64,000 bases of DNA, taken from assembly GCF_030369615.1 (NCBI RefSeq), contig NZ_CP128494.1, positions 2,127,501-2,191,500 on the forward strand. The letters are read 5' to 3'. A program made the position numbers and the translations under genes. Shown here in pieces: positions 7,037-17,198 of this stretch. The notes beneath the pieces are model-generated. The model had not been told where the DNA came from. It was given only the letters and a program-made list of their open reading frames with translations, and ran no database searches. Source of the DNA: Geobacillus stearothermophilus ATCC 12980 (GTDB taxonomy: Bacteria; Bacillota; Bacilli; Bacillales; Anoxybacillaceae). Position 1 is the first letter of the stretch. Every line of letters starts with the position of its first letter.

Positions 7037-7963
7037 ATGATGACGGAGCCGCAGTCATACACGATTGAAGAAATCGCTTCCTTATTAAAAGTGTCCAAAC
7101 TAACGGTGTACGATTTAGTGAAAAAAGGGAAGCTGCCCGCCTTTCGCGTCGGGCGGCAAATGCGGATTACCGCGGATGATCTTCGCCGGTACATCGACGG
7201 GCAAAAAGGGGAGACAAGCCCCGTTTCTTCCGCCGTTTCACGGCCGGTCGAAGCCGCCGTTCGCCCCATCATCATCAGCGGCCAAGATGCGGCGCTCGAT
7301 TTGCTTGGCGTCCATCTGGAAAAAAACGGCCCTTATCAATCGCTCCGCACCTACACGAGCAGCCTCAATGGGCTGATCGCCCTGTATAAAGGGCAATGCG
7401 ACATCGTCAGCGTGCATTTGTTTGACGGGCAGACAGGCGAGTACAACCGTCCGTATGTGGAAAAGCTGTTGACAGGCCATGCGTACATCATGGTGAACGT
7501 CATGCGCCGGCCGATTGGATTTTATGTGTCAAAAGGCAATCCTCGCAGCATTCAAACGTGGCGCGACTTAGGAAGGAGCGACGTCGTGATCGTCAATCGG
7601 GAGAAAGGGGCCGGGGCGCGCGTCCTGTTAGATGAACAGCTGCGCCTGCATGGATTGTCGCCGTCCGCCATTCGCGGCTATGAACGCGAGGAAACAAGCC
7701 ATTTGAGCGTCGCCTCCGCGGTGGCGTCAGGTCTCGCCGATGTCGGCATCGGCACGGAAAAGGTGGCGCGAATGGCCGGCGTCGAGTTCATTCCGCTAAT
7801 GAACGAACAGTATGATGTCGTCATGCTGCGGACGCCGGAGAATGAATCGCTCATCGCTTCCGTGCTCGACGTGCTCCGCTCCGATTCGTTCCGCGCCGAA
7901 CTCGAAGCGCTCGGCGGGTACGATGTGTCGCAAACCGGGCGCATTATAGCTGAACGCGGCTGA
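7037..7963 (+). CDS. Excisionase-type HTH regulator with periplasmic-binding-protein-like domain
   Basis: The 308-residue protein starts at the ATG at 7037 (AAAGGAGG upstream). Its first 60 residues form a MerR/excisionase-type DNA-binding domain (SYTIEEIASLLKVSKLTVYD, then FRVGRQMRITADDLRRYID). Residues from about 80 onward look like a PBP-like ligand-binding domain (DIVSVHLFDGQTGEYN; VIVNREKGAGARVLLDEQL; GLADVGIGTE). This architecture is found next to molybdate uptake genes. Being divergent from modA suggests it senses molybdate, tungstate or a cofactor and controls modA; that role is inference. Confidence 0.8.
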   Translation: MMTEPQSYTIEEIASLLKVSKLTVYDLVKKGKLPAFRVGRQMRITADDLRRYIDGQKGETSPVSSAVSRPVEAAVRPIIISGQDAALDLLGVHLEKNGPYQSLRTYTSSLNGLIALYKGQCDIVSVHLFDGQTGEYNRPYVEKLLTGHAYIMVNVMRRPIGFYVSKGNPRSIQTWRDLGRSDVVIVNREKGAGARVLLDEQLRLHGLSPSAIRGYEREETSHLSVASAVASGLADVGIGTEKVARMAGVEFIPLMNEQYDVVMLRTPENESLIASVLDVLRSDSFRAELEALGGYDVSQTGRIIAERG

Positions 7964-8027
7964 CAGGGCATCCACCTTTGTTAGCATCTTTCGTTTTCTG
8001 AATCTGTTTGAAAACGAGCTCTCATCA

Positions 8028-8068
8028 AAAAAAGCTGTTCCAAAAGCCCATCGCTTTCGGAACAGCTT
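8028..8068 (-). terminator. Terminator of pheST
   Basis: A long perfect stem (AAAAGCTGTTCC / GGAACAGCTTTT) is followed on the minus strand by seven T, seven bases after the pheT stop. Confidence 0.92.
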
Positions 8069-8074
8069 TTCGTT

Positions 8075-10489
8075 TTACCCGCGCAACACGGCGCCAAATT
8101 GCTGCTCGACCGCCGCCAATACCCGCTCATAGACGGCCGTGACTTCTTCATCCGTGAGCGTCCGCTCCGGATCATAGAAGCGGAGCGAGAAGGCGAGCGA
8201 TTTTTTCCCGGCCGGCAGGCGCTCGCCTTGGTAGACGTCAAAGAGGGAGACGTCTTTCAACAGCGGTTTCCCGGCTTCGGCGATCGCCTGCTTCAAGGCG
8301 CCGGCTTCGACCATTTCGTCAACGACCAAGGCGATGTCGCGCACGACCGACGGGAAGCGCGGAATCGGCTCGTAGCGGATCGCTTCGCTTTCGGCGTTCA
8401 ACAGATCGGTCAAGGCGAGCTCGAACACGTACGTTTCTTTTAAATCGTACTCTTTTTGCACGGCCGGATGGAGCTGGCCGACAAAGCCGATCACCTTGCC
8501 GTCAAGCGCAATCTCCGCCGTCCGTCCCGGATGCAAGTCGGCGCGCTTGGCCGGCTTGTACTCGATGCGGGCGGCGAGTCCAAACAAGTCGAACAAGCCG
8601 TCCAAAATGCCTTTGGCAACGTAAAAATCAACGGCCTTTTTCTCTCCTTGCCATAAATGGGCGTGCCATAAGCCGGTGAGAACGCCGGCGAGGCGCTCTT
8701 TTTCCGCTGGTTGGACGCCTTTTCCTTTGGACAAGTAGACAGAGCCGATTTCGTACAAGGCGACGTTCTCGACTTGGCGGGCGCGGTTGTAGCTCGCCGC
8801 TTCAAGCAGATGCGGAATTAAGCTTTGCCGCAAAACGCTCCGCTCTTCGCTCATCGGCAGCGCCAAGCGGACCAATTCGGCCGTCTCAAGCGCAAAGCGC
8901 GCCGCTTTGTCCGGGCTCGTGAGCGAATACGTGATGGCTTGGAACAAGCCCGCCCCTTCCAAATAGCGGCGGACGCGGCGGCGCTTCGCCTGATGCGGCG
9001 TGAGTCCGCCCGGCTTCGCCTCCGCCACCGGCAGCGTCGCCGGCAGACGGTCGTAGCCATACAGGCGCGCCACTTCCTCGATGATGTCTTCTTCAATCGC
9101 AATGTCGCGCCGACGCGACGGGACATCGATCGTAAACGTTCCGTTGTCTTCTGTGAACGGAAATTGCAAATTCGAAAGAATCACGGCCACTTCCTCTTTC
9201 GACATCGCCGTGCCGAGGACACCGTTGATGCGTTCGAGCGTGACCGTCACCGCCACCGGCTCCTCACGCCACACGCTCGCTTCCACGACGCCGCCGACGA
9301 CCTCGCCGCCGGCGTATTCGGCCATCAGGGCGGCGGCGCGCTCGAGTGCTTCTTTCGTCCGCGCCGGATCGATGCCTTTTTCAAACCGAGTGCTCGCTTC
9401 GCTGCGCAGCCCGTGGTCTTTTACCGCCTGGCGGATGACCGGGCTTGTAAAGTACGCCGCTTCAATAAACACGGTTTTCGTGTCATCGCGCACTTCCGAA
9501 TTCGCCCCGCCCATCACCCCGGCTAAGGCGACCGGCTCGCGGCCGTTCGTGATGACAAGGTGGTCTTCGGTCAGCTTCCGTTCGACATCATCGAGCGTGA
9601 CAATCGTTTCGCCTGCCTTTGCGCGGCGGACGACAATTTCCTGCGAACCGAGGCGGTCGTAGTCAAACGCATGAAGCGGTTGGCCATACTCAAGCAAAAT
9701 GTAGTTCGTAATGTCGACGACGTTGTTGTGCGGGCGAATGCCGGCTGCCATCAAGCGCGCTTGCATCCAAAGCGGCGACGGGCCGATCCGGACGTTTTTC
9801 ACGATCCGCCCGGCGTACAGCGGGTTGTCTTCCGGCGCCTCGACGCGGACGGAAATGTAGTCGTGAACGTTTTCGTTCGTTTCTTTGACCGCCGCTTTCG
9901 GCAGCTTTACTTCACGTCCGAGAATGGCCGCGACTTCATAGGCGACGCCGATCATGCTTAAACAGTCGGCGCGGTTGGGCGTCAAAGACAGTTCGAGCAC
10001 TTCATCGTGCAAGCCGAGCCATTCCAGTGCATCGGCGCCGACCGGCGCATCGCTCGGAAAGACGAAAATGCCGTCTGCATACTCTTTCGGCACGATTTTC
10101 GTTTCGACGCCGAGCTCTTGGAGCGAACAAATCATTCCGTTCGATTCTTCCCCGCGCAGCTTCGCCCGTTTGATTTTGAAATTGCCCGGCAGCACCGCCC
10201 CGACTTTGGCGACGGCGACCTTTTGCCCTTTGGCGACGTTCGGGGCGCCGCAAATGATTTGCACCGGCTCGCCTTCGCCAAGGTCAACGAGGCATTTCCG
10301 CAGTTTATCCGCGTTCGGGTGCGGCTCGCACTCGAGCACATGGCCGATGACGACGCCGTTCATCCCGCGGTCGAGCGCCTCAACCCGCTCGACTTCAATG
10401 CCGCTTTTCGTGATGCGATCAGCGAGTTCCGCGGCGGTGACCCCCGTCAAATCGACGTACTCGCTCAGCCAACGGTAAGACACGAGCAT
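8075..10489 (-). CDS. pheT: Phenylalanyl-tRNA synthetase beta subunit
   Basis: The 804-residue protein forms the alpha2-beta2 enzyme with PheS and charges tRNA-Phe. An N-terminal tRNA-binding domain ([17 protein letters not shown]), B3/B4 editing region, B5 domain ([19 protein letters not shown]), the catalytic-like module and a C-terminal anticodon-binding FDX domain ([14 protein letters not shown]) are in normal order. The length equals that of Bacillus PheT. It follows pheS by 21 bases and shares its T-box control. Confidence 0.97.
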   Translation of the reverse strand: MLVSYRWLSEYVDLTGVTAAELADRITKSGIEVERVEALDRGMNGVVIGHVLECEPHPNADKLRKCLVDLGEGEPVQIICGAPNVAKGQKVAVAKVGAVLPGNFKIKRAKLRGEESNGMICSLQELGVETKIVPKEYADGIFVFPSDAPVGADALEWLGLHDEVLELSLTPNRADCLSMIGVAYEVAAILGREVKLPKAAVKETNENVHDYISVRVEAPEDNPLYAGRIVKNVRIGPSPLWMQARLMAAGIRPHNNVVDITNYILLEYGQPLHAFDYDRLGSQEIVVRRAKAGETIVTLDDVERKLTEDHLVITNGREPVALAGVMGGANSEVRDDTKTVFIEAAYFTSPVIRQAVKDHGLRSEASTRFEKGIDPARTKEALERAAALMAEYAGGEVVGGVVEASVWREEPVAVTVTLERINGVLGTAMSKEEVAVILSNLQFPFTEDNGTFTIDVPSRRRDIAIEEDIIEEVARLYGYDRLPATLPVAEAKPGGLTPHQAKRRRVRRYLEGAGLFQAITYSLTSPDKAARFALETAELVRLALPMSEERSVLRQSLIPHLLEAASYNRARQVENVALYEIGSVYLSKGKGVQPAEKERLAGVLTGLWHAHLWQGEKKAVDFYVAKGILDGLFDLFGLAARIEYKPAKRADLHPGRTAEIALDGKVIGFVGQLHPAVQKEYDLKETYVFELALTDLLNAESEAIRYEPIPRFPSVVRDIALVVDEMVEAGALKQAIAEAGKPLLKDVSLFDVYQGERLPAGKKSLAFSLRFYDPERTLTDEEVTAVYERVLAAVEQQFGAVLRG

Positions 10490-10510
10490 GGAAAACCCCT
10501 CCTTTTTCTG

Positions 10511-11545
10511 TTACACACGCAAAAATTGCCGCAAGAAACGTAGATCGTTTTGATAGAAATGACGGATGTCGTCAATGCCGTACTTCAGCATCGCGATCCG
10601 CTCCGGCCCCATGCCGAACGCAAAGCCGGTGTACGTTTTCGAATCAAAGCCGGCCATCTCAAGCACGTTCGGATGCACCATGCCGGCTCCTAAAATTTCG
10701 ATCCAGCCGGTGCCTTTGCAGACGCCGCAGCCCCGCCCTTCGCATCGGAAGCAGGACACATCGACTTCGACCGACGGCTCGGTGAACGGGAAAAAGCTCG
10801 GCCGGAAGCGGATGTCGCGCCCTTCCCCGAACAGCTTGCGGGCAAATTCGCGCAGCGTCCCTTTCAAATCGCTCATCCGGATGTTCCGGTCCACAACCAA
10901 TCCTTCAATTTGCGTAAACTGGTGCGAATGCGTCGCATCGTCCGTATCGCGGCGGTACACTTTGCCCGGACAAATGATTTTCACCGGGCCGCGCCCGCGG
11001 TGTTTTTCCATCGTCCGCGCCTGCATCGGCGATGTGTGGGTGCGAAGCAAAATCTCCTCCGTGATGTAAAACGAATCTTGCATATCGCGGGCCGGGTGGC
11101 CTTTTGGCAAATTGAGCGCCTCAAAGTTGTAATAGTCGGTCTCGATTTCCGGCCCTTCGGCGACCGTATAGCCCATGCCGATAAACAAATCTTCAATTTC
11201 TTCAATGACGCGTGTCAGCGGATGGGGATTGCCAAGACTCACAGGTCGTCCCGGCAGCGTCACATCGATCGCTTCGGCGGCCAGCTTCCGCTCGACTTCC
11301 TCCTGTTCCAGTTTCGCTTGTTTCGCCTCGAGCGCCTGCTGAATCGCCGCTCTCACTTCATTGGCCAGCGCGCCGAGTTTCGGGCGCTCTTCCGGCGGCA
11401 ATGCCCCCATGCCGCGCAGCACTTCGGTGATCGGCCCTTTTTTGCCCAAGTAAGCGACGCGCACGTCATTCAGTGCTTTGACGTCTTTCGCCTCATCGAT
11501 TCGGCGAAGCGCTTCTTGCTTCAGCTCGTACAGCCGTTCTTTCAC
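10511..11545 (-). CDS. pheS: Phenylalanyl-tRNA synthetase alpha subunit
   Basis: This is the catalytic subunit, 344 residues. Class II motif 2 is seen in [19 protein letters not shown] and motif 3 in [18 protein letters not shown]; a [12 protein letters not shown] insert is present, as in other Bacillus PheS. The frame continues upstream through the T-box, but the GTG at 11545 ([13 protein letters not shown]) behind GGAGGGACTCA is the start. Confidence 0.97.
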   Translation of the reverse strand: MKERLYELKQEALRRIDEAKDVKALNDVRVAYLGKKGPITEVLRGMGALPPEERPKLGALANEVRAAIQQALEAKQAKLEQEEVERKLAAEAIDVTLPGRPVSLGNPHPLTRVIEEIEDLFIGMGYTVAEGPEIETDYYNFEALNLPKGHPARDMQDSFYITEEILLRTHTSPMQARTMEKHRGRGPVKIICPGKVYRRDTDDATHSHQFTQIEGLVVDRNIRMSDLKGTLREFARKLFGEGRDIRFRPSFFPFTEPSVEVDVSCFRCEGRGCGVCKGTGWIEILGAGMVHPNVLEMAGFDSKTYTGFAFGMGPERIAMLKYGIDDIRHFYQNDLRFLRQFLRV

Positions 11546-11561
11546 TTGAGTCCCTCCTCTA

Positions 11562-11874
11562 TCCAAAATAAAAAACCCGCCCCCCGGTAAGGGACGAGTT
11601 GTTGCTCGCGGTACCACCCTTGTTAACAGCACAAATGTGCTGTTCGCTTCATTGCGATAACGGCCGAAAGCCGGAACACCTTTACATCCCCTTTTGGGAT
11701 GGTCCCGGTGCCAACTCGGGAGGTGAACTTCACTTGCGTCGGCCATAAAAACGCTCCCAGTCTCCGGCGTTTTCTCCCTGGATGGCGAGCGGCAAGCTAC
11801 TTTTCTCCGTCATCGTTGTTGTCCGTATGGAAAATGTCGCTATTTATTATACGCAAAGAAAACGGCAAAGGCAA
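11562..11874 (-). promoter_or_regulatory. T-box leader of pheST with its promoter
   Basis: On the minus strand a promoter (TTGCCT, 17 bases, TATAAT at 11846-11851) opens a leader of about 290 bases. The T-box sequence AAGGGTGGTACCGCG (11607-11621) is followed by a terminator stem and a T-run (11564-11575). A GAAGTTCACC loop near 11722-11731 offers TTC as the phenylalanine specifier codon. Uncharged tRNA-Phe should allow read-through. This fills the gap between pheS and the RNA methyltransferase. Confidence 0.93.
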
Positions 11875-11908
11875 GGTCAGGCCGAAATTTCTTTGCGCAG
11901 CTCATCGT

Positions 11909-12661
11909 TTACCGCACCGCCTGCAAGGAATAAAGCAAAATTCCGGCCGCGACGGCGACATTCAGCGACTCGGCTTGGCCGTAAATCGGGATGTAGATGG
12001 TTTCCGTCGTCATCTCGAGCCATTCGCGCCGGACGCCGCTTCCTTCATTGCCGACGAGCAAGGCGAAGGAAGACGAAGGCGGAACGGTGCGGTAATCAAC
12101 GGCATTCTCCAAGGCCGTTCCGTACACCGGAATGCCCTGCTCCTTGAAACGCGCGATCCATTGCGCCAAATCGCCTTTGACAACCGGAAGATGAAACAGC
12201 GACCCTTGCGTCGCCCGCACGACTTTCGGATTGTACACATCGGCGCACCCTTCGCCAAGGATGACAGCATCGATCCCGGCGGCATCGGCGGTGCGAATCA
12301 TCGTCCCGAGATTGCCCGGGTCTTGCACGGCGTCAATGAGCAAGGCGGTCTTCACGCCTTCAAGCTCGGCCGGCAGCTGTCGGCACACCGCGGCGATGCC
12401 TTGCGGCGTCTCCGTGCTGCTGATCGCCTTCATCACCGCTTCGGTCACGATCACAACCGGGACGCTGACGTCCCAGCCGGGCGGGATGGCTGTCCGCTCG
12501 TCCACCATCAGCTCAACAAGCGGCGCTCGGCTTTTTACAGCCTCTTCGACAAGATGAAACCCTTCAAGCAAAAACAATCCGGTCTCATCGCGCCCTTTTT
12601 TGGTCAGCAGCTTTTTCCATTGTTTGACGCGCGCATTTTTCGGCGATTCGATCCGCTTCAC
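11909..12661 (-). CDS. TrmH/SpoU family rRNA or tRNA 2'-O-methyltransferase
   Basis: The 250-residue protein has an N-terminal substrate-binding domain (RIESPKNARVKQWKKL) and a SPOUT methyltransferase domain with the three knotted motifs: DAVQDPGNLGTMIRTADAAG, LLVGNEGSGV and IPIYGQAESLNVAVAAGILL. It corresponds to B. subtilis YsgA. A TTG at 12676 is possible, but the GTG at 12661 follows GGGGGACGAAAC and overlaps the msrA stop (GTGA), indicating coupling. The exact target nucleotide cannot be told. Confidence 0.9.
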   Translation of the reverse strand: MKRIESPKNARVKQWKKLLTKKGRDETGLFLLEGFHLVEEAVKSRAPLVELMVDERTAIPPGWDVSVPVVIVTEAVMKAISSTETPQGIAAVCRQLPAELEGVKTALLIDAVQDPGNLGTMIRTADAAGIDAVILGEGCADVYNPKVVRATQGSLFHLPVVKGDLAQWIARFKEQGIPVYGTALENAVDYRTVPPSSSFALLVGNEGSGVRREWLEMTTETIYIPIYGQAESLNVAVAAGILLYSLQAVR

Positions 12662-13182
12662 CGTTTCGTCCCCCAATGTTTGGCGATAAACTCGTCGCGC
12701 CCGGACGCGGCGCGGTCTTGCTTGTAATGCTCCGGATTTTTCTTATGGTAGTTTTGATGATACTCTTCCGCCGGGTAAAACGTCGTCGCCGGCAAAATTT
12801 TCGTTACAATCGGCTTCGAGAAGCGCCCGCTTTCCTCGAGCGCCCGCTTTGACTGCTCGGCGAGCTGGCGCTGTTTTTCGTTATGGTAAAAAATCGCCGT
12901 CCGGTATTGCGGCCCGCGGTCGTGAAACTGGCCGCCGTCATCGGTCGGGTCGATTTGACACCAATACAGCTCCAACAGCCGCTCATACGGAAAGACGTCC
13001 GGGTCAAACGTGATTTGCACCGCTTCGTAATGGCCGGTCGTGCCGGTTTTCACTTGCTCGTATGTTGGGTTTTCGACATGCCCGCCCGTATAGCCGGAGA
13101 CGATGCCGTAAATGCCGTCAAGCTCCTCAAACGGCGTCACCATGCACCAAAAGCAGCCGCCGGCGAATGTCGCTTTTTCCAT
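12658..13182 (-). CDS. msrA: Peptide methionine-S-sulfoxide reductase
   Basis: MsrA repairs oxidised methionine (S-form). The 174-residue protein carries the active-site motif GGCFWC at residues 8-13 near its start and the conserved SGYTGGHVENPTYEQV and GHYEAVQITFDP. No MsrB domain is fused. Its stop overlaps the start of the downstream RNA methyltransferase. Confidence 0.96.
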   Translation of the reverse strand: MEKATFAGGCFWCMVTPFEELDGIYGIVSGYTGGHVENPTYEQVKTGTTGHYEAVQITFDPDVFPYERLLELYWCQIDPTDDGGQFHDRGPQYRTAIFYHNEKQRQLAEQSKRALEESGRFSKPIVTKILPATTFYPAEEYHQNYHKKNPEHYKQDRAASGRDEFIAKHWGTKR

Positions 13183-13451
13183 TGTGTCGTCACCTCATTC
13201 GTCAAGTTTCTTCATTTGATTATAACAAAATGTGTGCCGTTGTCATCTTTCACGACCAAAGCCAAGTTCCTTCACAAAGCCAGGCTCGTTCCGTTCCGCA
13301 CGCCGGCCGCTCATGTCACTGAGTCAAGCTGTCGTTTCATTTCGGTCTAGTTTTTCCTCTATTATACCATATACGAGAGCCGCTCCATGTATAAATCCGC
13401 CGCCATTGGCAAACGATAACGGTGTATAATACGGCCAATGAGGTGAGACAA

Positions 13452-13661
13452 ATGGATTTGAACTTGCGGAAAGCCATTATGCACAACGTCGCCAACAACT
13501 CGAAAGAACAGCTCGAGAATACAATCGAGGACGCGATCCAGCGTGGCGAGGAAAAATATTTGCCCGGCCTCGGCGTCCTCTTTGAAGCCATTTGGACGCA
13601 CGCCAATGAACAGCAAAAAGACATGATGCTCACCACGCTCGAGCAGGCGGTTAAACAATGA
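13452..13661 (+). CDS. sspI: Small acid-soluble spore protein SspI
   Basis: The 69-residue protein [20 protein letters not shown] and onward matches the SspI family, minor SASPs packed in the spore core and made in the forespore. The ATG at 13452 has GAGGTGAGACAA upstream. The position near pheS and rRNA methyltransferase ysgA is the same as in B. subtilis. Confidence 0.93.
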   Translation: MDLNLRKAIMHNVANNSKEQLENTIEDAIQRGEEKYLPGLGVLFEAIWTHANEQQKDMMLTTLEQAVKQ

Positions 13662-13663
13662 CG

Positions 13664-13688
13664 AACACCGGCCGAATTGGCCGGTGTT
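13664..13688. terminator. Bidirectional terminator between sspI and the M42 peptidase
   Basis: A perfect stem AACACCGGCC / GGCCGGTGTT is followed by a T-run on the plus strand; it sits between two converging genes. Confidence 0.9.
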
Positions 13689-13689
13689 T

Positions 13690-14778
13690 TTATTCGTCAA
13701 ACGTCAGTTGTTTCACTTTGTCGGCGTCAAGCCGTTTGATCACTTCGACAAGCAGCTTGACCGTGTTCTCGTAGTCGTCGCGATGCAAAATGGCGGCGTG
13801 CGAGTGGATGTAGCGCGTCGGGATGGCGATCGTGAGCGACGGAACGCCGCTGCCCGTTAAATGAATCGCTCCCGCATCCGTACCGCCGCCCGGCATGGCA
13901 TCAAAATGGTACGGAATGTTCAGCTCTTCCGCCAATTCGATGACGAATTCGCGCAAGCCGCGGTGCGACACCATCGTCGCGTCGTACAGGACGATGTGCG
14001 GGCCGGCGCCGAGTTTGCCCATCGCTTCTTTTTCCGACACGCCCGGTGTATCGCCGGCAATGCCGACATCCACCGCAAAGGCGATATCCGGCTGAATGAA
14101 TTGGGCGGCCGTGCGCGCGCCGCGCAAGCCGACTTCTTCCTGCACCGTGCCGACGCCGTATACCGTGTTTGGATGGTCGACGCCTTTCAGCTGCTTGAGC
14201 ACATCGATGGCGACCGCACAGCCGATCCGGTTGTCCCATGCTTTCGCGAGCAGCATTTTTTCATTGTTCAATACCGTAAATTCAAAATACGGCACGATCA
14301 TATCGCCCGGGCGGACGCCCCACTCCATCGCTTCCTCGCGGCTTGTCGCGCCGATGTCGATGAACATATCTTTGATTTCCACCGGTTTTTTGCGCGCCTC
14401 CGGCGGCAGAATGTGCGGCGGCTTCGAACCGATGACGCCGGTGACGTCGCCTTTTTTCGTCACGATCGTCACGCGCTGGGCGAGCATCACTTGGCTCCAC
14501 CATCCGCCAAGCGTTTGGAAGCGGATGAAGCCTTTGTCGTCGATTTGCGTCACCATAAAGCCGACTTCATCCAAATGGCCGGCGATCATCACTTTCGGCC
14601 CGCCCGATTTCCCTTCTTTTTTGGCAATCAAGCTGCCGAGGCCATCCGTTGTCACTTCATCCGCATACGGAGCTATGTATGTCTTCATCACATCGCGCGC
14701 TTCCCGCTCATTGCCCGGGACGCCTTTCGCATCGGTCAGCGCTTTCAGCATCGTCAACGTTTCGTCCAACTTCGCCAT
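13690..14778 (-). CDS. M42 family metallopeptidase (glutamyl aminopeptidase type, YsdC-like)
   Basis: The 362-residue cytoplasmic aminopeptidase starts at [20 protein letters not shown] (ATG at 14778 behind GGAAAGGAGTGCCAAG). Ligands of the two-metal centre are visible: H in [10 protein letters not shown] in [11 protein letters not shown] in [12 protein letters not shown] in AVDVGIAGD, and H in [10 protein letters not shown]. Members form large oligomers that degrade peptides; B. subtilis YsdC and related glucanase-annotated proteins are close relatives. Confidence 0.92.
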   Translation of the reverse strand: MAKLDETLTMLKALTDAKGVPGNEREARDVMKTYIAPYADEVTTDGLGSLIAKKEGKSGGPKVMIAGHLDEVGFMVTQIDDKGFIRFQTLGGWWSQVMLAQRVTIVTKKGDVTGVIGSKPPHILPPEARKKPVEIKDMFIDIGATSREEAMEWGVRPGDMIVPYFEFTVLNNEKMLLAKAWDNRIGCAVAIDVLKQLKGVDHPNTVYGVGTVQEEVGLRGARTAAQFIQPDIAFAVDVGIAGDTPGVSEKEAMGKLGAGPHIVLYDATMVSHRGLREFVIELAEELNIPYHFDAMPGGGTDAGAIHLTGSGVPSLTIAIPTRYIHSHAAILHRDDYENTVKLLVEVIKRLDADKVKQLTFDE

Positions 14779-14870
14779 CTTGGCACTCCTTTCCGGTTTT
14801 GTCCACTTTTTTATTATACTTGAAAAGGCTGACGATTGGCAAAATGAATCATTCGCCATCCAAAAAAAGA

Positions 14871-15356
14871 TCAATAGCGCTCGTTTTGCCGCTTGTGGTT
14901 CACTTCATTTTTCCGCCGATACGCCGCCTCGATGTCATCGGAAGAAAAACCGAGCGCCACGCCAAGCCGCCAATACTCCGCAAACAGCGCATCATATTCC
15001 CCTCGCGCTCTCGTCTCCCCGAACCGCTCGGCGGCGCGAAACACGGCAAGAAACTGCTCGACAAGCGGCCGTCCCGCCGACGGAGCTTCGTTTTCTTCAT
15101 AAAACAAGCCGCACTCCAGCCCGAGCGACAATAAAAAATGCAAGCCGTCCACATATTCCTCAAGCACTCGCTCGGCTGGCGCGGGCGGTTTGATGCTCCA
15201 AAATTTAAAGCAACGCGTCTCATTCGCGAGTTCACCCAGCTCCACAAGAAAGGCGAGCTGCTTGCGGGCAAACAAATCTTCCTCCATCAAGCCATGCTCC
15301 GTTTCAATGCGCCGATCCAACATGCGCTGCATATCGTAAAGCAAAGGCCAATTCAT
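14871..15356 (-). CDS. Dimeric dUTP diphosphatase (all-alpha NTP-PPase)
   Basis: The 161-residue protein resembles the dimeric dUTPase family. The metal-binding pattern ELGELANE (residues about 39-46) is followed by a second acidic site [16 protein letters not shown]. The enzyme would hydrolyse dUTP to dUMP and keep uracil out of DNA. It starts with ATG at 15356 (GGGGAGGAAAGA upstream), and it lies between the M42 peptidase and a small membrane protein. Confidence 0.85.
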   Translation of the reverse strand: MNWPLLYDMQRMLDRRIETEHGLMEEDLFARKQLAFLVELGELANETRCFKFWSIKPPAPAERVLEEYVDGLHFLLSLGLECGLFYEENEAPSAGRPLVEQFLAVFRAAERFGETRARGEYDALFAEYWRLGVALGFSSDDIEAAYRRKNEVNHKRQNERY

Positions 15357-15371
15357 TCTTTCCTCCCCTTT

Positions 15372-15623
15372 CTACCTCATCCATCGCCAATAGAGAAACA
15401 GCTCCACCGCTGCCAACAGCGGCAAGCCATAGCCAAAAGCCCGATGGCGCGTTTTATGGCGAAACGTGTACATTCCAGCTGCCGCACCGATGGCCCCGCC
15501 CGCAAACGCCAGCAGCCAAAGCGTCCGCTCAGCGGTGCGAAAGCGGCGGCGTTTCGCTTTTTGTTTGTCGAGCCCCATCATAAAAAAGGCAAGAAGATTG
15601 ATCGCTATTCCGTATTGTACCAT
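15372..15623 (-). CDS. DUF1294 small membrane protein (YsdA-like)
   Basis: The 83-residue protein starts MVQYGIAINLLAFFMMGLDK and matches the DUF1294 family by its KQKAKRRRFRTAERTLWLLA segment, a membrane helix with GGAIGAAAGMYTFRHKTRH, and a final short helix. Its function is unknown. Upstream start codons fall in the rplT terminator, so 15623 is preferred. The place before rplT matches ysdA of B. subtilis. Confidence 0.8.
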   Translation of the reverse strand: MVQYGIAINLLAFFMMGLDKQKAKRRRFRTAERTLWLLAFAGGAIGAAAGMYTFRHKTRHRAFGYGLPLLAAVELFLYWRWMR

Positions 15624-15648
15624 ATCGATCCCTTTCCTTGATAAGAAA

Positions 15649-15675
15649 ATGGCCATCCTGATCAAGGATGGCCAT
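15649..15675 (-). terminator. Terminator of infC-rpmI-rplT
   Basis: A near-perfect stem (ATGGCCATCC / GGATGGCCAT) with TTTTC after it lies just past rplT. Confidence 0.88.
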
Positions 15676-15680
15676 CGTTG

Positions 15681-16040
15681 TTATTTATTCAAATTCGCTT
15701 TCGCCAAGTCGGCGAGTTGGGCGAACGCGGCTTGATCGTTCACCGCCAAGTCGGCGAGCATTTTCCGGTTCACTTCCACGCCGGCCAGCTTCAAGCCGTG
15801 CATCAAACGGCTGTAGGACAAGCCATTTTGGCGAGCCGCCGCGTTGATGCGGACAATCCACAGTTTGCGGAAATCGCGCTTCCGTTGACGGCGGTCGCGA
15901 TACGCATACATGAGCGATTTCATCACTTGCTGGTTCGCAACTCTATATAACGCGTGTTTCGCGCCGAAATAGCCTTTCGCAAGCTTCAATACTTTTTTGC
16001 GACGTCTGCGCGTCACTGGTCCACCTTTTACGCGTGGCAT
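15681..16040 (-). CDS. rplT: 50S ribosomal protein L20
   Basis: The 119-residue protein [20 protein letters not shown] has the basic N-terminal tail and the C-terminal domain ([20 protein letters not shown]) of L20. L20 is needed early in 50S assembly and is the repressor of its own operon in Bacillus. It is the third gene of infC-rpmI-rplT. Confidence 0.98.
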   Translation of the reverse strand: MPRVKGGPVTRRRRKKVLKLAKGYFGAKHALYRVANQQVMKSLMYAYRDRRQRKRDFRKLWIVRINAAARQNGLSYSRLMHGLKLAGVEVNRKMLADLAVNDQAAFAQLADLAKANLNK

Positions 16041-16065
16041 AATCGTTCCCTCCTATAGTCGGTCG

Positions 16066-16266
16066 TTATTTCAAGTTGTCGAGCATTTGGCGAATGCGTT
16101 TGAAATCGCCAGGCGAGACAAGCGTCGCTTTGCGGAGATGACGCTTTTGTTTTTTCGTTTTATTGGCAAACAAGTGGCTCGTATACGCATGGCCGCGTTT
16201 CAATTTGCCGCTCGCCGTCTTTTTGAACCGTTTCGCCGAGCCGCGGTGAGTTTTCATTTTTGGCAT
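16066..16266 (-). CDS. rpmI: 50S ribosomal protein L35
   Basis: The 66-residue basic protein [20 protein letters not shown] is a full-length L35. The start at 16266 follows AAGGAGGAAACTGTG. It lies 13 bases after infC and 25 bases before rplT. Confidence 0.97.
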   Translation of the reverse strand: MPKMKTHRGSAKRFKKTASGKLKRGHAYTSHLFANKTKKQKRHLRKATLVSPGDFKRIRQMLDNLK

Positions 16267-16279
16267 CACAGTTTCCTCC

Positions 16280-16798
16280 TTACTTGTTGTCGTTTTTCGG
16301 TGCGAGCACGAGAAACATGTTGCGCCCGTCCATTTTCGGCGCCGTTTCGACGACCGCGATGTCGGCACACGCTTCCGATAAGCGGTCAAGGACGCGCTGT
16401 CCGATTTCTTTATGGGTGATCGCCCGTCCTTTGAAGCGGATCGTCGCTTTCACTTTATCGCCTTTTTCCAAAAACTTGCGCGCGTTGCGCAGTTTCGTGT
16501 TGAAGTCATGCTCCTCGATCGTTGGGCTGAGGCGCACTTCTTTCACATTGATGACCTTTTGCTTTTTGCGCGCTTCTTTTTCTTTCTTCTGCTGCTCGAA
16601 GCGGAATTTCCCGTAATCCATGATGCGGCAAACAGGCGGTTTGGCGTTCGGCGCCACAAGCACGAGGTCCAAGTTGCGTCTCGCCGCAATTTCGAGCGCT
16701 TCCTGCTTCGACTTGATGCCAAGTTGGTCGCCGTTTTGATCGATCAAGCGCACTTCCCGGGCACGAATTTGCTCGTTGATAATGAAATCTTTGCTAAT
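16280..16798 (-). CDS. infC: Translation initiation factor IF-3 with AUU start codon
   Basis: IF-3 prevents premature subunit joining and checks the initiator codon. The protein, [20 protein letters not shown] and onward, matches G. stearothermophilus IF3 in length (172 codons with the initiator). No ATG, GTG or TTG lies at a suitable place: GGAGGTGGCTC is followed by ATT ATT AGC AAA, so initiation is at ATT (16798). This is the known rare infC start that lets IF-3 repress its own synthesis. Confidence 0.95.
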
Positions 16799-16860
16799 AA
16801 TGAGCCACCTCCAAGGTTTTTTCCAACTGGCTTGTTTGCCGGCAGAGCCCGCTCTCAACG

Positions 16861-17035
16861 AAAAAGCGCGGATGCACAAAGCACCCGCGCACGACGTTCG
16901 GACAAAAAGTTGGCGAACCGTAACAACCTGCCAACAGCCTTCTTAGCGTCGGTCAGGTGAGAAGCGGGCGCTTCTGCTTTCGTTACAAACAAGCAATCAT
17001 TCCACTTTATACACTATACCACCTTGGCGATGGCA
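16861..17035 (-). promoter_or_regulatory. infC operon leader with attenuator (L20 leader type)
   Basis: The region upstream of infC has no gene. On the minus strand it contains a terminator hairpin (GCGCGGGTGC-TTTG-TGCATCCGCGC, 16866-16890) with a T-run, placed about 60 bases before the infC ribosome site. Bacillus infC leaders fold so that binding of L20 favours such a terminator; I infer the same here. The 5' end of the RNA is estimated only. Confidence 0.75.
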
Positions 17036-17153
17036 TGTCAAGGAGCGGCTCTTGATAAACACAACGTCCTTTATTATAATGGATTCTCACTTCGTTAGCA
17101 AGAGAAAATTTTCAGTTGACCGCAACAATGCGCTCCAGCCTCCGCCTGCGCGC

Positions 17154-17184
17154 GAAAAAAAGCGGTCCGAAACGCGTCGGACCG
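17154..17184 (-). terminator. Terminator of thrS
   Basis: A perfect stem GCGGTCCGA / TCGGACCGC is followed by seven T on the minus strand, 15 bases after the thrS stop. Confidence 0.93.
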
Positions 17185-17198
17185 CCATAGGTCGTTCC

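Noticed and set aside
11510..11746. Longer PheS start upstream of 11545
   Set aside because: The extra open frame coincides with the T-box terminator and antiterminator, which explains it better.
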